DNA of 64,000 nt from Hydrangea macrophylla (GCA_033977485.1 CM066994.1:46091155-46155154); one strand, 5' to 3'. Positions 33,099 through 45,811 are shown, counted from the stretch's first letter. Notes: generated by a model from the letters alone, not told the origin. Program-made: numbers and translations.

Positions 33099-33172
33099 AA
33101 TTAAATATCCTTCTAAAATCAAAAAGGTAATTGACTGAAAAAAAATGACTGAAATTTAATTATCCCTATTAA

Positions 33173-34079
33173 TTACACAGATCATGTTTTAAAGAAAGAA
33201 TCTTAAGCTAGCGAATTACGTCGAATCAAATAGGGAGGAGGAAGAGACTGACTTCGAAATTTTCGACAAAATTAACTTGTCCTTACGCTATCGAATGTGA
33301 AATAAAATACTCGAGAGGACTTATAATGTCAACAAAATCAACTAAATCTTTCGGCTAGCTAATGTCCAATCAAATACTTAGAAAATGCACTGTATATGTA
33401 CTAGAATAAGACTTTGTCAAGTTTTTGCACATGGAATAGTTTACTTTTTAAAAATAATAATAATAATAACGAAATGGGAGAGTAGACTTTGACGATTTGT
33501 CCTTTTATAATTGACGATACACATGTCCTTTATAAACCACAAATGTGAGTTTACAGGCTGTCGCTGTGGTAGCAATTTGGCAGTTCTATTTTATTAAAGA
33601 AAGAGTAGTGTTATGCGTCCTAAGGAAAAATAAAATTAAGATTACTTATTCAAAATATTTTTTTTAAATACATGTGATAGAAGGCTTTTGGATTAAGATT
33701 GGAGGATATTGAAGTGGTTCTATTATTATTGAAAGTAATCTCTCTTTTATTTGTGTTTAAAAAGTATTTGAAATATAAAATTTAGAATACATAAGCATTA
33801 TTCTTAAAATAAAAGTAACAAAATGTCAAATCATTTGATTGGCGGTGGGTAGAATGGGTCAACGCTAGGAATTTGGCTCACCTACCTCATCCGAGTATGT
33901 TTAGATTTACTTGGGAAAAAGAGATTTATTATTAAGGAAAAAAAAATATTTGGTATTTTTTTTATAGAATTAAGTAGTATTAAGTCCTATTAAACCTACT
34001 TTATTTGGATTAGGCCCAACTCCAAACCTTTTTAGTGAAAGGTCCACAAATACATATAATACCAAATTACCCACATCAT
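33173..34079. other. AT-rich intergenic sequence, no gene seen
   Basis: A short (AAT)n tract at 33452-33470; nothing else recognisable. Ends at the left copy of the LINE target-site duplication (CCACATCAT, 34071-34079). Confidence 0.5.
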
Positions 34080-34332
34080 TTAATCAGCGTTGAAACCTCT
34101 CACCTTGAGAGTTTTCCTTAGACTTCTTCCAGAGATTTCCCTGGACTTCGTCCATTTTCCTATGTCCCTCTCTTCTCACTTCATATCCCTGTCCATTCCA
34201 GTCTTCCACTTTAGTTTCTTTTTCCCCTTCCTGTGCTCCTCTTTCCACTGATTCCTTGCTTTTGTTCCTCTTGATGTGTCAGTTCCATCCCTCACCCTTT
34301 GTTCTATTTCTTTTTTCCTCCTTCCTTCGATT

Positions 34333-35137
34333 ATGGCTGCTTCACCTAAAAACCTCAACCCCTCCATACTTCTAGATGACCATCCCTTCTTCACCCATCC
34401 CATTTCAGATCTATGCCTTATTGGTAGGGTTCTTTGTGAAAAAAAGTCGTAATAGATAAGGTATGATTAACATTATGAAAGGGGCATGGAAGACTAAAGG
34501 CGGCCTTAGTATCTCACCATAGGATAACAACATTTATGTGGTTGGATTCAAACTCAAAGAGAATATTGATTGCATCATCAAGCAAGCCGCATGGTCAGTC
34601 ATGCGTTTTATGTTAGCTCTAACAACGCTCAAGCAAGAACAAACCATTCAAGAAGTCGAGTTCACTAATGCAGCCTTTTGGGTCCAGATTCATGGCCTCC
34701 CTCTAGAGAAGATGACTTTGCGAATGGAACTTGCATAGGAAAGCAACTTAGAGATTTCCTTGACATCGACATATCTTGAGAGGAAAACTATGGGGCCTGT
34801 CTGGACAGCATTTCAATATAAACGATTGGCTATGTTTTACTACAATTGTGGTAGATTGGGACACAAGCAAGAAGGATGCATTAACGACATGACTGCTGGA
34901 TATGGACTAGAACTACGAGCTCATATTGGCAGGTTGTCCGATAGTGGAAGGAAGGAATGTGAGAAGAACAATTATCTCCCCAGAAAACCTCAGTTGATGG
35001 TGAGGCACCCACGATGGCTGAAGTGGACAGTATTACACGTGGCACTAATTGCGCAGGGACATCCTCGAGCTAGCATAGAGCCCAGAATATTCTGGATCGG
35101 AAGAATCTTTACTGAGGACAACGTAATGTGCTACTGA
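34333..35137 (+). pseudogene. LINE ORF1 (DUF4283-like plus zinc knuckle)
   Basis: Starts MAASPKNLNPSILLDDH; a double stop and frame change follow near 34450. The DUF4283-like core reads NNIYVVGFKLKENIDCIIKQ and FTNAAFWVQIHGLPLEKM. It ends in a zinc-knuckle motif FYYNCGRLGHKQEGC (about 34835-34880). The first metal-binding Cys is replaced by Tyr, a TGC-to-TAC change. Stop codons at 34518-34520 and 34736-34738 break the frame. ORF1 proteins of plant LINEs bind the element RNA. Confidence 0.75.
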
Positions 35138-35829
35138 AGCCCTTGGGGCCCAAAGAGAGGTAAACATTTATATTCCAAAATCCTTTTCCAACCTCATTAT
35201 TGGGCCGGACCAGACTATTAATGTCAAGGAATTATCGAATCAAACTTGTAACTATATTGTTGAAGAACCTGTTGATAGCCCATCCCAGGCCCAGTCTTTT
35301 CTTGAGGTGCCTATCCCAACCACCCCAGCCCACTACCCATCTATTCATCATTCTAGCAACCCAAATATATTGCCTCCCATTACTCCGCCTTTGCCCATCG
35401 AACCAATTAACTTTCCAGCAACTAATCCACAGGTCACCCCTTCAACCATACCTCAAACCCTAACCTTGATTTTGGCCTCTCGTCCTTATTCCACCAAATT
35501 ACTTCTCTCAAATGCCATTCCTCTACCCTGGCACTTCCCAATCCCTCCCCTAAATTAGCCAAATTAACTAGCCTTCATCATAAAAATTATGCTCTGGACC
35601 CTCATGAAATGCAATTTACGAAACCATGGACGAATCGTTGGATTAGGCGACCAAAAGAATATATGGGCAAACAGTGTAAGTCTAGCTGCAGTAAGAGATA
35701 TACTACTCTTAGAGAGTATCATCTATATGAAGTGGAAATTGTTACTGAAGAAGCTTCAATCTCTAAAGTTAATTCTCACTTTGATCTTGATATTGACATA
35801 GGAGTTCTAGTGGCTGTCGCACAACAAAC

Positions 35830-36340
35830 CCAAGGGCCAAATGAGCCTTATTTGCTGGAATTGTCAGAGGTTAGGGCATCCCTTGACAATTCAAAATCTC
35901 AAGGACATGGTGGTCCTTAAAACGCCCATGGTCCTATGCTTGCTAGAGACAAAAATGAAAGAAAATAAAATCCAGACTGAAAAGAAGGTTAAACTTTGAC
36001 CATCATTTGGCGGTTAATCCTCTTCCAGGAGTAGAAAGAAGGTGTCAGAGATAAGCTCCTCGAAGATCTTCTCCTTTAGAGAATTCCTCCATGGATGTAG
36101 CCTTAATGTTCTTTCTACTAAGGTTGTTAGTTTACATGGTCGAATAATATGGAAGGGAACCACAATGTCAAAGAAAGGCTTGATAGGGTAGGCGCCAACA
36201 TTGATTAGCATATTCTATTCCCTAACTCTATTGTGGAAGCCATTCCAGCAATTGGTTTAGATCACAGCCCCATGGTGGTCACTCTTGCTTGTGACGGCAC
36301 TCGCCATAAGAAATTTTTTTGGTTTGAAGCCTTTTGGCTT
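35830..36340 (+). pseudogene. Truncated LINE endonuclease
   Basis: One frame gives RLGHPLTIQNLKDMVVLKTP and CLLETKMKENKIQ, the start of an APE-type endonuclease. After a garbled stretch another frame gives RVGANIDWHILFPNSIVEAI and LDHSPMVV, the domain's end. The middle, with most catalytic residues, is missing. Confidence 0.55.
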
Positions 36341-36412
36341 GATGATGAATCTTGAACCAATGTTATCCATAATGGTTGGAATGTTCACCTATCTGGTTCA
36401 AGGTCCTTCAAG

Positions 36413-38250
36413 TTGCATTCTAAAATTAGGAACTGTAGGGCAAAATTATGGGAGTGGAGCCTAGAGAAATTTCACAACCCTAAGCTGAGATTGCCTAGCT
36501 CAAAGATTCGTTGGTGCTTATCCAAAACACTCCTCACTCTGCTAATTCCCAAGCCAAATTCAATGATATTGTTAAACAAATTGACACTATTTGGGATAGA
36601 GAGAAAAAGTTTTGGTGCCTCTGGTCTAGAGTTAAATGGCTTAAGTGGGGGGAGGGGGTATAAGAACACTTACTTTTTTCATGCTTCTACAGTACAACGC
36701 AGGTCCAAAAATAGAATTAAGAAGCTGCAGGTTGAGAATGGTGATTGGATTGATGATCCTGAGAAAGTCAAGTCTCATATCCTCGAGCACTTTCAAAACA
36801 TTTTTTCATCAAATGGATATGGAAATTTTGATCCTCTACTTGACACTATTCCCTAGATAATCAGTGATGATATGAATGCTAATCTTCTCAGACCGATTGA
36901 TAATTTAGAGATTAAACATGCTATTTTTGATATCGGGGCTACCAAAGCCCTAGGTCCTGATGGCTTTTCTGGTCAATTTTTTCATAATTTTTGGCCTACA
37001 ATTGAAGATGATGTGGTCAGTGTTGTTATTCACTTCTTTGCTTCTGGATCTATGCTTAAAAGTCTTAAGCAATCCAATATCACACTTATTCCGAAAGTCA
37101 AATCCCCGAATAATGTTTCTCAATTCCGGTCGATAAGTTTGTGCAACTTCTCTTAAAAGATAATTTCTAAGGTTTTAGTTAATAGACTCAGACCCTTTAT
37201 TGATACCTTCATCTCTCTTAACCAAAGTGCCTTTATTAAAGGTCGACTAATTTAGGATAATATTTTTATCGCCCAAAAGGTACCTCATTATCTAAAAAGG
37301 AAGAGAAAAGGTGTGTCTTGTGCTATGGCGGTTAAAGTGGACATGAATAAAGCCTATGATTGGGTGGAATGGGACTTTCTTAAAGCCCTTCTTAAAATGG
37401 GCTTTCATCCCCATTGGGTTAGGCTTGTCATGCAATGTGTTTCCTGTGTCTCTTATAGTATAATTGTTAACGGGGAGCATACAAAATTCTTTAATCCCAG
37501 TCGTGGCCTAAGACAATGAGATCCTCTCTCTCTCTCTCTACCTTTTCCTCCTTATGACTGAGGCCCTTTCCACTCTTATTCGGTACAAATAATCCCAAAA
37601 TCTTTATGCTAGCTTATGTTTAGCTTCTTTATGTCGTGCTTTAACCCATCTTGTCTTTGCTGATGACTCCCTCTTCTTCCTTAAAGCTTCTATATCTGAA
37701 TGCCAAGCTCTGTAAGATGTTTTGAACCAGTATTGCCATGCTTCTGGCCAGCAAATCAATCTCAACAAATATGATATCCTATTCAGCCACAATGCCCCTC
37801 CGTCTCTAAAAAATCACCTCTCTTAACTTTTTCAAATCCCGGTCTTAAGCTCCATTGGTAAATACTTAGGCCTTCCATCCTCCTAGGGAAGATCCAAAAC
37901 CCATGCTTTGAATGCTGTTAGTGATCAGGTTGTGTCAAAATTATCCTACTAGAAAGAGAGATTTCTCTCCGGTGCGAGAAAGAAGATACTTCTTAAAGCT
38001 GTTATACAATCGATTCCTTTATTTGTTATGTGCATTTTTCACTTTCCCCTCTCATTGTACAGATTGATTAATAGCAAAATGGCCAAATTTTGGTAGGCTA
38101 GTGAGCAGAAAAAAGATGGCACCAATTGGTTGCGTTGGTCAAAGTTTGCTCGAAGCAAGATTATCAAAGGTTTGGGTTTCAAGGAATTTAATAAAATGAA
38201 TGTGGCCCTCTTGGCTAAATAGGCTTGGAGATTAGTCAATGAGCCCAATT
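36413..38250 (+). pseudogene. LINE reverse transcriptase
   Basis: Recognisable blocks in order: KALGPDGFSGQFFHNFWP (36940-37000), KQSNITLIPKVKSPNNV and FRSISLCNFS, MAVKVDMNKAYDWVEWDFLK (37325-37385), GLRQ followed by a stop where GDPLSP is expected (37517-37519), and the FADDSLFF palm motif (about 37650-37680) with both Asp present. Many single-codon stops replace Gln or Trp (for example near 37252, 38094 and 38219). The enzyme would copy the LINE RNA at the cut site. Confidence 0.8.
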
Positions 38251-38408
38251 CTCTCTGGGCTAGGGTTCTTAAAGGACTTTATTTCCCTTCCACTGATTTT
38301 TGGACAGCAAAGAAAGGTTGGAGTCCCTCTTAGAGCTGGAATAGTCTTTTTGCTGGAATATAGCTTATTAGTGCTAAAGCTCATTGGAATATTAGGGATT
38401 AAAAAAGC

Positions 38409-39125
38409 GTGAATGTATGGGAAGATAATTGGATTCCTAATGTTAAAGCTACTAGGTTATTATGTGATGATCGTATCGAGAAAGTTAGTGACCTTCTTGA
38501 GCCCTCGGCTAGCAAATGGAACGAAACTCTTGATAGCCAAATCTTTCCTCATGACATTGCCAGAATAATGATTATGATTCCCCCTTCTAGTCGTGCCTCT
38601 AAGGACAAACTTATCTAGCCTTTTACTGAAGAAGGGGATCTGACGGTTAAGAGTGCATATCGTAGTGCTATTAGCTCTGCAGGACCTCTCACTCAAGCTT
38701 TTGGTCAATGCTTCCATGATCACTCAAGTTACGTTTGGAAGATTATCTGGAAGCTTAAAGTTGCTCCTAAGGTCCAAATGTTTTTATGGAAGTATTGTCA
38801 TAATGCTCTTGCTACAAGAGAATTTACTAAAGAAGAGAGTGAAACTGCCCCTTCTTTGTCCTATCTATAATGAGGAGATTGAAGCTATTGAGCATATCCT
38901 TCTACTCTGCCCTTAGACAAAAAAGCGTTTGGTTTGGCTCCTCCTTACAACTCCGTCCCAGTGCTACTGATATCACTAGGTTTAATATTTGGCTCGAAGA
39001 TACGTTCAAGAAGATCAATGATATTCATCCTAGCCCAGACTTGCCTCTGGCTAATATTGCATATACTTGATGGGCAATCTGGAATCAAAGAAATTCAGTC
39101 ATCTTTGATGCTCACAAACTCTTAG
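38409..39125 (+). pseudogene. LINE connecting region (zinc-binding RT-associated domain)
   Basis: NVWEDNWIPNVKATRLLCDD, then VWKIIWKLKVAPKVQMFLWK and IEAIEHILLLCP resemble the 'zf-RVT' region between reverse transcriptase and RNase H in plant LINEs. It is split over two frames. Confidence 0.65.
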
Positions 39126-39224
39126 CAATTGAAACGGTTCACTCTGCTTGTTCTTGGGCTTGGGAGTTTGTGATTGGCAATGTATCTAACCTGGGTGTGA
39201 AAGTCTCCCTTCTCATACACCCAT

Positions 39225-39608
39225 GTGGGTGACTCAATCAAAATTAATTATGACGTTGCTTTCAGCAGTGAATTCAGTTTGGGATTTAGCCACATTGTTG
39301 CTAGAAACAGTGATGACAATTTGATTTTTGGGTATTACTCGACTTTTGGATGTAATTTAACAGTTCGAGGGGAAGCTTTAGTCATCCTTTTGGCTGTGCA
39401 CTGGGCCCTTCAACAGAATTTTTCCAATATTATCATGGAATCGGATGCCCTTAAAGTTATTTCCACCATCAACAACCCCATCTGCAAAGGGTCGTATAAC
39501 ATCAATTATATTTGCGAGGATATTCATAATATTCACAATGGTTTTTTAGAGATTTCCTTCTTCTTTACCGACCGTGAGCCTAACAAAGTGGCACACTGTG
39601 TTGCCTAG
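39225..39608 (+). pseudogene. LINE RNase H domain
   Basis: IKINYDVAFSSEFSLGFSHI, then RGEALVILLAVHWALQQNF, MESDALKVISTINN and DREPNKVAHCVA form the plant RVT_3 RNase H order. The first Asp (NYD), Glu (GEA), Asp (ESDA) and final N-V-AH motif are visible. This fragment is open for 127 codons. Confidence 0.75.
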
Positions 39609-39748
39609 TAATCAAAGGCTTCTTCCCTTCCTTCTGATTGGTTACTTATATCCCCTTGCCTTTGAGTTGTATCTTAGGCCAAGACATTCCTACTATAGGG
39701 ATTGGTTAATCCATCTCAATTGTTTGCTTTAATGAACTTTCTTTGACC

Positions 39749-39759
39749 AAAAAAAAAAA
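39749..39759 (+). other. LINE poly(A) tail
   Basis: ACCAAAAAAAAAAAG marks the 3' end, followed at once by the duplication CCACATCAT. Confidence 0.75.
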
Positions 39760-39770
39760 GATCCACATCA

Positions 39771-41926
39771 TGTCACAGCTCGATCCCACAATAGCAGAAC
39801 TAGAGCCTGTGGCACGCCACCGAGGCTCTTTCTACTCATTTCAAAGTTTAGTAGCGAAAAAAGAACTTTAAAGATAACAACGAGTAGTTGCTCTTTTGAA
39901 ACCATACACCCGAAGTTAGTAAAATCCGTGTAAAATTGAAAACGTAATTATATTTTGAAACGAATAAATTTATATTCAAAGGGGTTCCAAAGGTGCCCTA
40001 AGAACCAATCAAAACATTTAAATAAGTTGTAGAAGGGGTATAAAACATTTTCATGCAGGGGTCATTTCGACCTGTCGAGATGCCCCGTTCGACCGGTCGA
40101 GTGACCCCTTGGCAATAATCATTCACAGCAGAGGGCACTTCGACCGGTCAAATGACCCTCTGACAACAATCCTTCTTGCACTAGGATATTGCTTAAGGTC
40201 AAGCAACCCTGCAATCGTAACATATCTCAACATTAAATCAAGACATGAAGTCAACAAGTAAAACATTTCAAAACACGAACTCGAGGGTTCAGATTCATAC
40301 TAAGTTAACCAATCCATTCCATGTTCTCGAAGTCAAAACAAAACGTAACTCTAGTTACTTGAAAGTAATTCCTTACAAAGTTTGGAAACGAAATAAAACA
40401 TATACGAGGATATTATCCATTTTTATTACAAGTTCCTTAACAGAACAAATGAAATAGAGGTTCGATTACAAAACTACGGGATAAACATGACAAGTCACCT
40501 TCTAAGTGAACTTTCGACATCTCATGATCACTTTTTCTGATTCCTCGCCGGCATTAACACCTGAAATGGTTATTTGAATAACCACACATATTCGATTTGT
40601 TTAAGCTAACACTTAGTGGATAAAATAACCATGCACATGAATGATAAACATGCTCGCATTCACATCTCTTCATTTCATACTGGTCTCTGGAGTCTTACGT
40701 ATACGTTCTATACTCCTAATCCATGACTCCTCGCCAATAATTCCACGCGAAAAGGTAGGACCCACGATTCTTTTCTTCAATCATGCAACCTTAATGCCTA
40801 TATCTGCTCCACAAGATGGCTTGGTACCACGTGCTCCTTTGACCCAAATAACAACTCAACATGCTCACTTTACATATCACCATGCTTTCGGTAATCAAAA
40901 CATTTCACCTTGCTATTGAGCCTACTTATCAATTTAATCGCCCAATATGAACTACACAATATATATCAATAGACTAACACATGCTTTTCATATCACAACA
41001 TGAATACATGTTAAGAAATCATTCCAAAATACAAAGTTGTGTCACCTACCTTCGATTTACGTCGCTAAACTTCTATCCAAAGAAAACTCAAGCACAAAGA
41101 TCGAGCAAAATTCCGTCTACTACGATTCCTATCGATCAAAAATCCGATTATCAACTTTTTATGAAAATTCAAGAAAATGACTTTTCGATAAACCTAGCCA
41201 AACATGGCCTAATGAGTATCAAAATGACGGCCTTATCTTGAGGAGTTCGAATATGAAATTTGAAGAAAATAAACGGGCAAAAGTCCGTCGTTTGTAGCTG
41301 TAAAGCTCTAAGCTCTATATCTCCCTTTGGTTCCTTTAGCTTTTAGGTTAGAAAACATTATAAAAATCTCAAAGTCATCTCTATCTATATATAGGCAACA
41401 CTTCTGGAAATTACGTTTACTTCCTCACGAGTTTTCAAAACTCCTAATCAGTCTCTGAAACTTTCTACATAGCTAATTCATAGTTTCACAAATGAAACCT
41501 CAAAATTATAAAAGTTTCCGACTAAGTTCCGTTTGGTTGCTAAAGCGCAAGTTTCTACATGACTTTTACGAAATTGCTAATTAGCCTACTAAATTAATAG
41601 CGTGTTAATTCGTCCTCACCAAGATGCTTAAATTAACATTAGAAATAAAATCTAAACCAGAAAATAATACAGATAGTGAAATGCATAGGTAAACATTTAT
41701 TTTCTGATAAACATTTAAGGTATTCCACAATGACCGTCTCAATCTCGGAGAGACGTCACAACATCAAAACATTCACTTCACACTATCTCAGAGGGTTCTC
41801 TTACACAGACACCCAAATCGACTCGTGAGTCAAAACTCACTAACACATGTGCCAACATGCACAATACATCACATTATCATGCATGACAATGTAATGAAAT
41901 GCAATAATACAAATACGAGTGTTATA
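39771..41926 (-). repeat. 3' LTR of the Tekay/Del-like chromovirus
   Basis: On the minus strand it starts TATAACACTCG (canonical TGTAACAC, second base changed) next to the polypurine tract and ends ATCGAGCTGTGACA. About 2156 bases. A TATA box lies near 41385-41397 (minus CCTATATATAG), and a cluster of TTCGACCGGTCGA words lies at 40065-40151. The end touches the LINE duplication at 39771. Confidence 0.7.
40065..40151 (-). repeat. Palindromic words TTCGACCGGTCGA in the Tekay LTR
   Basis: Three words: 40065-40077 (one mismatch), 40088-40100, 40139-40151. Each sits inside a longer inverted context such as GGGGTCA...TGACCCC and AGGGCAC...TGACCCT. Confidence 0.7.
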
Positions 41927-41945
41927 ATGCTCTCCCCCTTAAAAG
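41927..41945 (-). other. Polypurine tract of the Tekay element
   Basis: Minus strand TTTTAAGGGGGAGAGCAT directly before the LTR, the usual form for Del/Tekay elements. Confidence 0.75.
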
Positions 41946-42016
41946 AATTTTGTCCCCAAACTTGTACCTCATGTATCAAATAGGTGCGGACACTGAGTAC
42001 GCATCTCATCTTCGAT

Positions 42017-45000
42017 TTACCATGTCATCTCTTCCGTCGTTTGGCTACACCACAACACTTTTATCTTCAATATCACCTCATTTTGTAAGACTTGATCCTT
42101 TCGATCCAAGATCTCTATCGAGTATGCAACATACGTTAAATCACTCTGAATCTCATTCGGCGTCAGAGTCATCACTTGCTCTCTATCTTCTGGCAAATGT
42201 TTCCATAACCATAATATATGGAATACATTATGAACCTGGGCATACTCACTCAACAATTTCAATCGATATGCTACAGGTCTAACTCTTCCAATGATTTTAA
42301 ATGGTCCTACATACCTCGGATTGAGTTTCTCGTATCTCCCAAATCTAGTAATTCCCTTCAAAGGTGACAACTTCAAATACACCAAATCGCCCACGTCAAA
42401 TTCCAACGGTCGTCTCAACTTGTCGGCATAACTCTTATACTTATCGAATTACCTTTATCTTGTCTGTCGCCTTTAGCACAATTTTCAACCCTTCAATCAT
42501 TCTTTCTCCGACTTTTGTCCAACTAATCGGTGAACGACATACGTGACCATACAAAGCTTCATAAGGAGCCATTCCAAAACTCGATTGGAAACTGTTGTTG
42601 TATGCAAACTCATTTAAAGACAAGTGGTCTTCCTAATCACCCTGAAAATCAAGTACATATAACCGAAGCATGTCTTCCAAAATCTGGATTAATCTTTCCA
42701 ATTGACCATCGATCTGAGGGTGAAAAGCGATACTAAAATGCAATTTGTTACCCATTGCTTCTTGCAAGGCCCTCCAAAACTTTGATGTAAAGATACTATC
42801 CCTATTCGAAATGATCAAAACGGGTATACCATGTAGTCTCACAATCTCGCAGATGTACAACTTAGCTAACGTCATCGACTTAGTTGTTCGAAGTGGTATA
42901 AAGTGTGACGACTTCGTTAAACGGTTAACGATCACCCAAATAATAGTATTCAATTTCTTAGACTTCGGAAATTCACTAACAAAGTCCATTGTAATGTGTT
43001 CCCATTTCCATTCGGCTACCGGTAATGGTTGTAACAATCCCAAAGGTACTTGGCATTTGGCCTTCACTTGCTGACAACTCGTACATTGTGAAACATAGCG
43101 TGATATTTCTCTTTTCATTCTCGGCCACCAATAAACATGTCTCAAGTCTCTATACATCTTGGTGCTTCCTAGAGAAATGGTGTACTTTGTATTGTGTGCT
43201 TCCTCTAGGATGTTCCGTTTCAACTCTTTCTCATTAGGTACATAAATATTACCCCTCAATCTTACAACATCGTTCTGAAAAGTGAAGCCCGGTTGCTTTC
43301 CAATTGGAATCTCATCACAAATCTTCTTCAAAGCCATATCTTGAAGTTATTTCTCCTTAATCTCGTGAATCAAGAGTGGTTGTGCCACAATCGTCGACAT
43401 CAAGCCACTTTCAATCCTCGGAATCACTTAAAGTTCCAAGTTCTCCATATCTCAAATTGACTCTCTTTGAGAAGTCATGTCCAAGGCTGTGTTGGTTGGT
43501 GCTTTACAATTAAGAGCATTGGCGACTACATTCGCTTTGCCCGGATGATACTGAATTGATAAATCATAGTCCTTCATCAACTCTAACCATCTCCTTTGCC
43601 TCATGTTCAAATCTCGTTGTGTGAACAAGTACTTCAAACTCTTGTGATTCGTATATATCTCACATTTCTCCCCGTACAAATAATGACACCAAATCTTCAA
43701 TGCAAAAATCACAGCGGCCAATTCTAGATAATGTGTCAGATAATTCTTCTCGTGTGGTCTAAGTTGTCTCGACGCATATACAATGACCTTGTCACCTTGT
43801 ATAAGAACGCAATCTAAACCTCTATGTAAAGCATCACTGTAAATGATAAATCCTTCCGTGCCCGTTGGAATGGCTAAGATTGGTGCCTTCACTAGTCGAC
43901 CCTTCAACTCTTGAAAACTTTCTTCACATTTCGGACTCCATACAAATGCAACATCTTTCCTCATTAACTGTGTCATCGACATTGCTATGCGGGAAAAGTC
44001 TTTTACAAATCTCTGATAATAACCAGCTAATCCTAAAAAACTTCAGATATCTGTCAAATTTGTAGGTCTCAACCAATTGCCTTTCGCAGATACTATATAT
44101 CCAAGAAAAGCAATCTCCATTAACCAAAATTCACACTTCTTCAATTTTTTTAACAATCTCTTCTCACGTAATCGTTGTAAGGCTAATCGTAGATGGTGTT
44201 CGTGATCTTCAACACTCTTGGAATATATCAGGATGACATCTATAAACACAATAACAAACTCATCTAAATAGTCCTTGAAAACACGATTCATCAAATCCAT
44301 GAAAGCAGCTAGTGCATTAGTCATTCCAAATTGCATAACCAGAAATTTAAAGTGACCATATCTAGTTCTGAAATTTGTCTTCTTAACATCTTCCTCCTTG
44401 ACTTTCAACTTATGGTAACCGGAACTCAAGTCAATCTTTGAAAATACCTGAGCCACTTGCAATTGATCAAACAAGTCATCTATTCGCGGCAACAGATATT
44501 TGTTTTTGACAGTTAACTTATTCAACTCTCGATAGTCGATGCAAATACGCATTGTCCCATCCTTCTTCTTCACAAACAAGACTGGAGCTCCCCATGGAGA
44601 AACACTAGGTCGAATAAAACCCTTCTCAAGCAGCTCCTGTAACTGAACTTTTAATTCTTTCAACTCTATCGGTGCCATTCGGTACGATGCTTTGGATACC
44701 GGTTCTGACTCCTGGTACTACTTCTGTCATGAACTCAAGTTCTCTTTCAATCAATACGTCGGGTAATTCATCGAGAAAAATATCTGGAAATTCTCGAACT
44801 ATTAGAATGTCTTCTATTAGTGGTCCAAGAACTCGTCTGTCGACAATTGAATATAAGAAACCCGAACAACCTTTCTTCAACATCCTACTTGCTTGAATCA
44901 TCGATATCAAGTACAGGGGTATAGTCACACCCTTACCCTGAAAAGTAAACTATTCTTGTCCTGACGGATAAAAACTAACTCGTTTCTACTCATAATCGAT

Positions 45001-45153
45001 TCTAGCTTGATTAACCGACAACCAATCCATACCCAAGATAACATCAAAGTAGTTTACTATCAAGGGAATCAAATTGACTCTCAAAACCTTATCGCCTATC
45101 TTGATCTCATACAACTTGAATACCAAAGAAGTTACTAAAGGTTCAATAGTGGG
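42017..45153 (-). pseudogene. Tekay/Del-like chromovirus pol (protease end, RT, RNase H, integrase, chromodomain)
   Basis: Minus strand, in order: protease end FDVILGMDWLSVNQARIDYE (about 45060-45000); RT (44678-44043) with [20 protein letters not shown] and the palm FIDVILIYS, where the second catalytic Asp is Val; RNase H (43982-43452) with YTNHKSL and ANALN replacing the usual Asp residues; integrase (43337-42441) lacking the second zinc-site His, keeping TMDFVSEFP and the Glu block but with SNRD in place of SDRD; and a chromodomain-like end IEILDRKDQVLQNEVIL. Stops separate the pieces. Every enzyme has lost a catalytic residue. The 5' side is cut at 45153 by the next LTR, so gag is not in the window. 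Confidence 0.88.
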
Positions 45154-45811
45154 TGACACGATAATTTTTTTGTATGCGCTTGTGTGCTATACCCAAGTTT
45201 AGGTAGACGTGCAAGTAATATCTGGTAAGACCAGGTCGATCCCACAGGGAAGGTTGGAAACTAATTACTTAGACTAAACTCTAAAAGAAAACAAAAAAAT
45301 TCAATGATTAGGAAAGGTGTAGAACACGAAGTTCCACAATTAACAACTATTAAATGTAAATCAACTAAATTAAACTAACAATTAACTAGTTAACTAAAGC
45401 GATATTTAAAAATGGGTTTTTACTTAATAAAAAAGGAACGTTGGGATTACACGAATCCGGAGTGACCTAGCCATCTACCATGCAACTACATTGAAGCTCA
45501 ATGGAGTACATCCTCAACAGTATTCCGTATTTCTCTAAAAATAAAGAATCCATAGCCCTTTCATGACCGGGACTATATCATCACAGTTGATTTGAAATAC
45601 AAGAAGGCGGTTTAAATCAATAGTTAAGACTCGCACTCTAAATGGTGTTAGCATTCAAAGTGGTTTGCAAAAGTTATTGAAAAAAAATGTCTTAAGGCTT
45701 AAAGTTTAGAAACTGTTTTGACAAATTGAGCATTTGGGGACAATCTGATAACAAACCTCTAAAGCAGAAAGTATAGGAATACTGCATAGGATGTTCTCAA
45801 GAATCAGAAGG

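Larger units (their letters stand above)
32322..33172. mobile_element. Outer fold-back element carrying a hairpin and a nested MITE
   Basis: Left end AATTAAATTTCAGTATCC with GGTCAATTACTTTTTT (32328-32390) is complementary to the right end around 33105-33172. Between the arms lie a strong hairpin (32467-32524) and a complete Mutator-like MITE (32619-33098). Probably an older MITE disrupted by the inner one. Confidence 0.55.
34080..39760 (+). mobile_element. Decayed plant L1-type LINE
   Basis: 5' leader, ORF1 nucleic-acid-binding protein (34333 to about 35130), truncated endonuclease (about 35830-36330), reverse transcriptase (about 36410-38000), connecting region and RNase H (39225-39608), then a poly(A) tail (39749-39759). 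CCACATCAT occurs just before the 5' end (34071-34079) and just after the tail (39763-39771), a credible target-site duplication, so the copy is close to full length. Dozens of in-frame stops show it is dead. Plant L1 elements of this layout move by target-primed reverse transcription. Confidence 0.85.

Noticed and set aside
36014..36211. Minus-strand frame inside the LINE
   Set aside because: Shadow of the degraded plus-strand endonuclease region; no family match.
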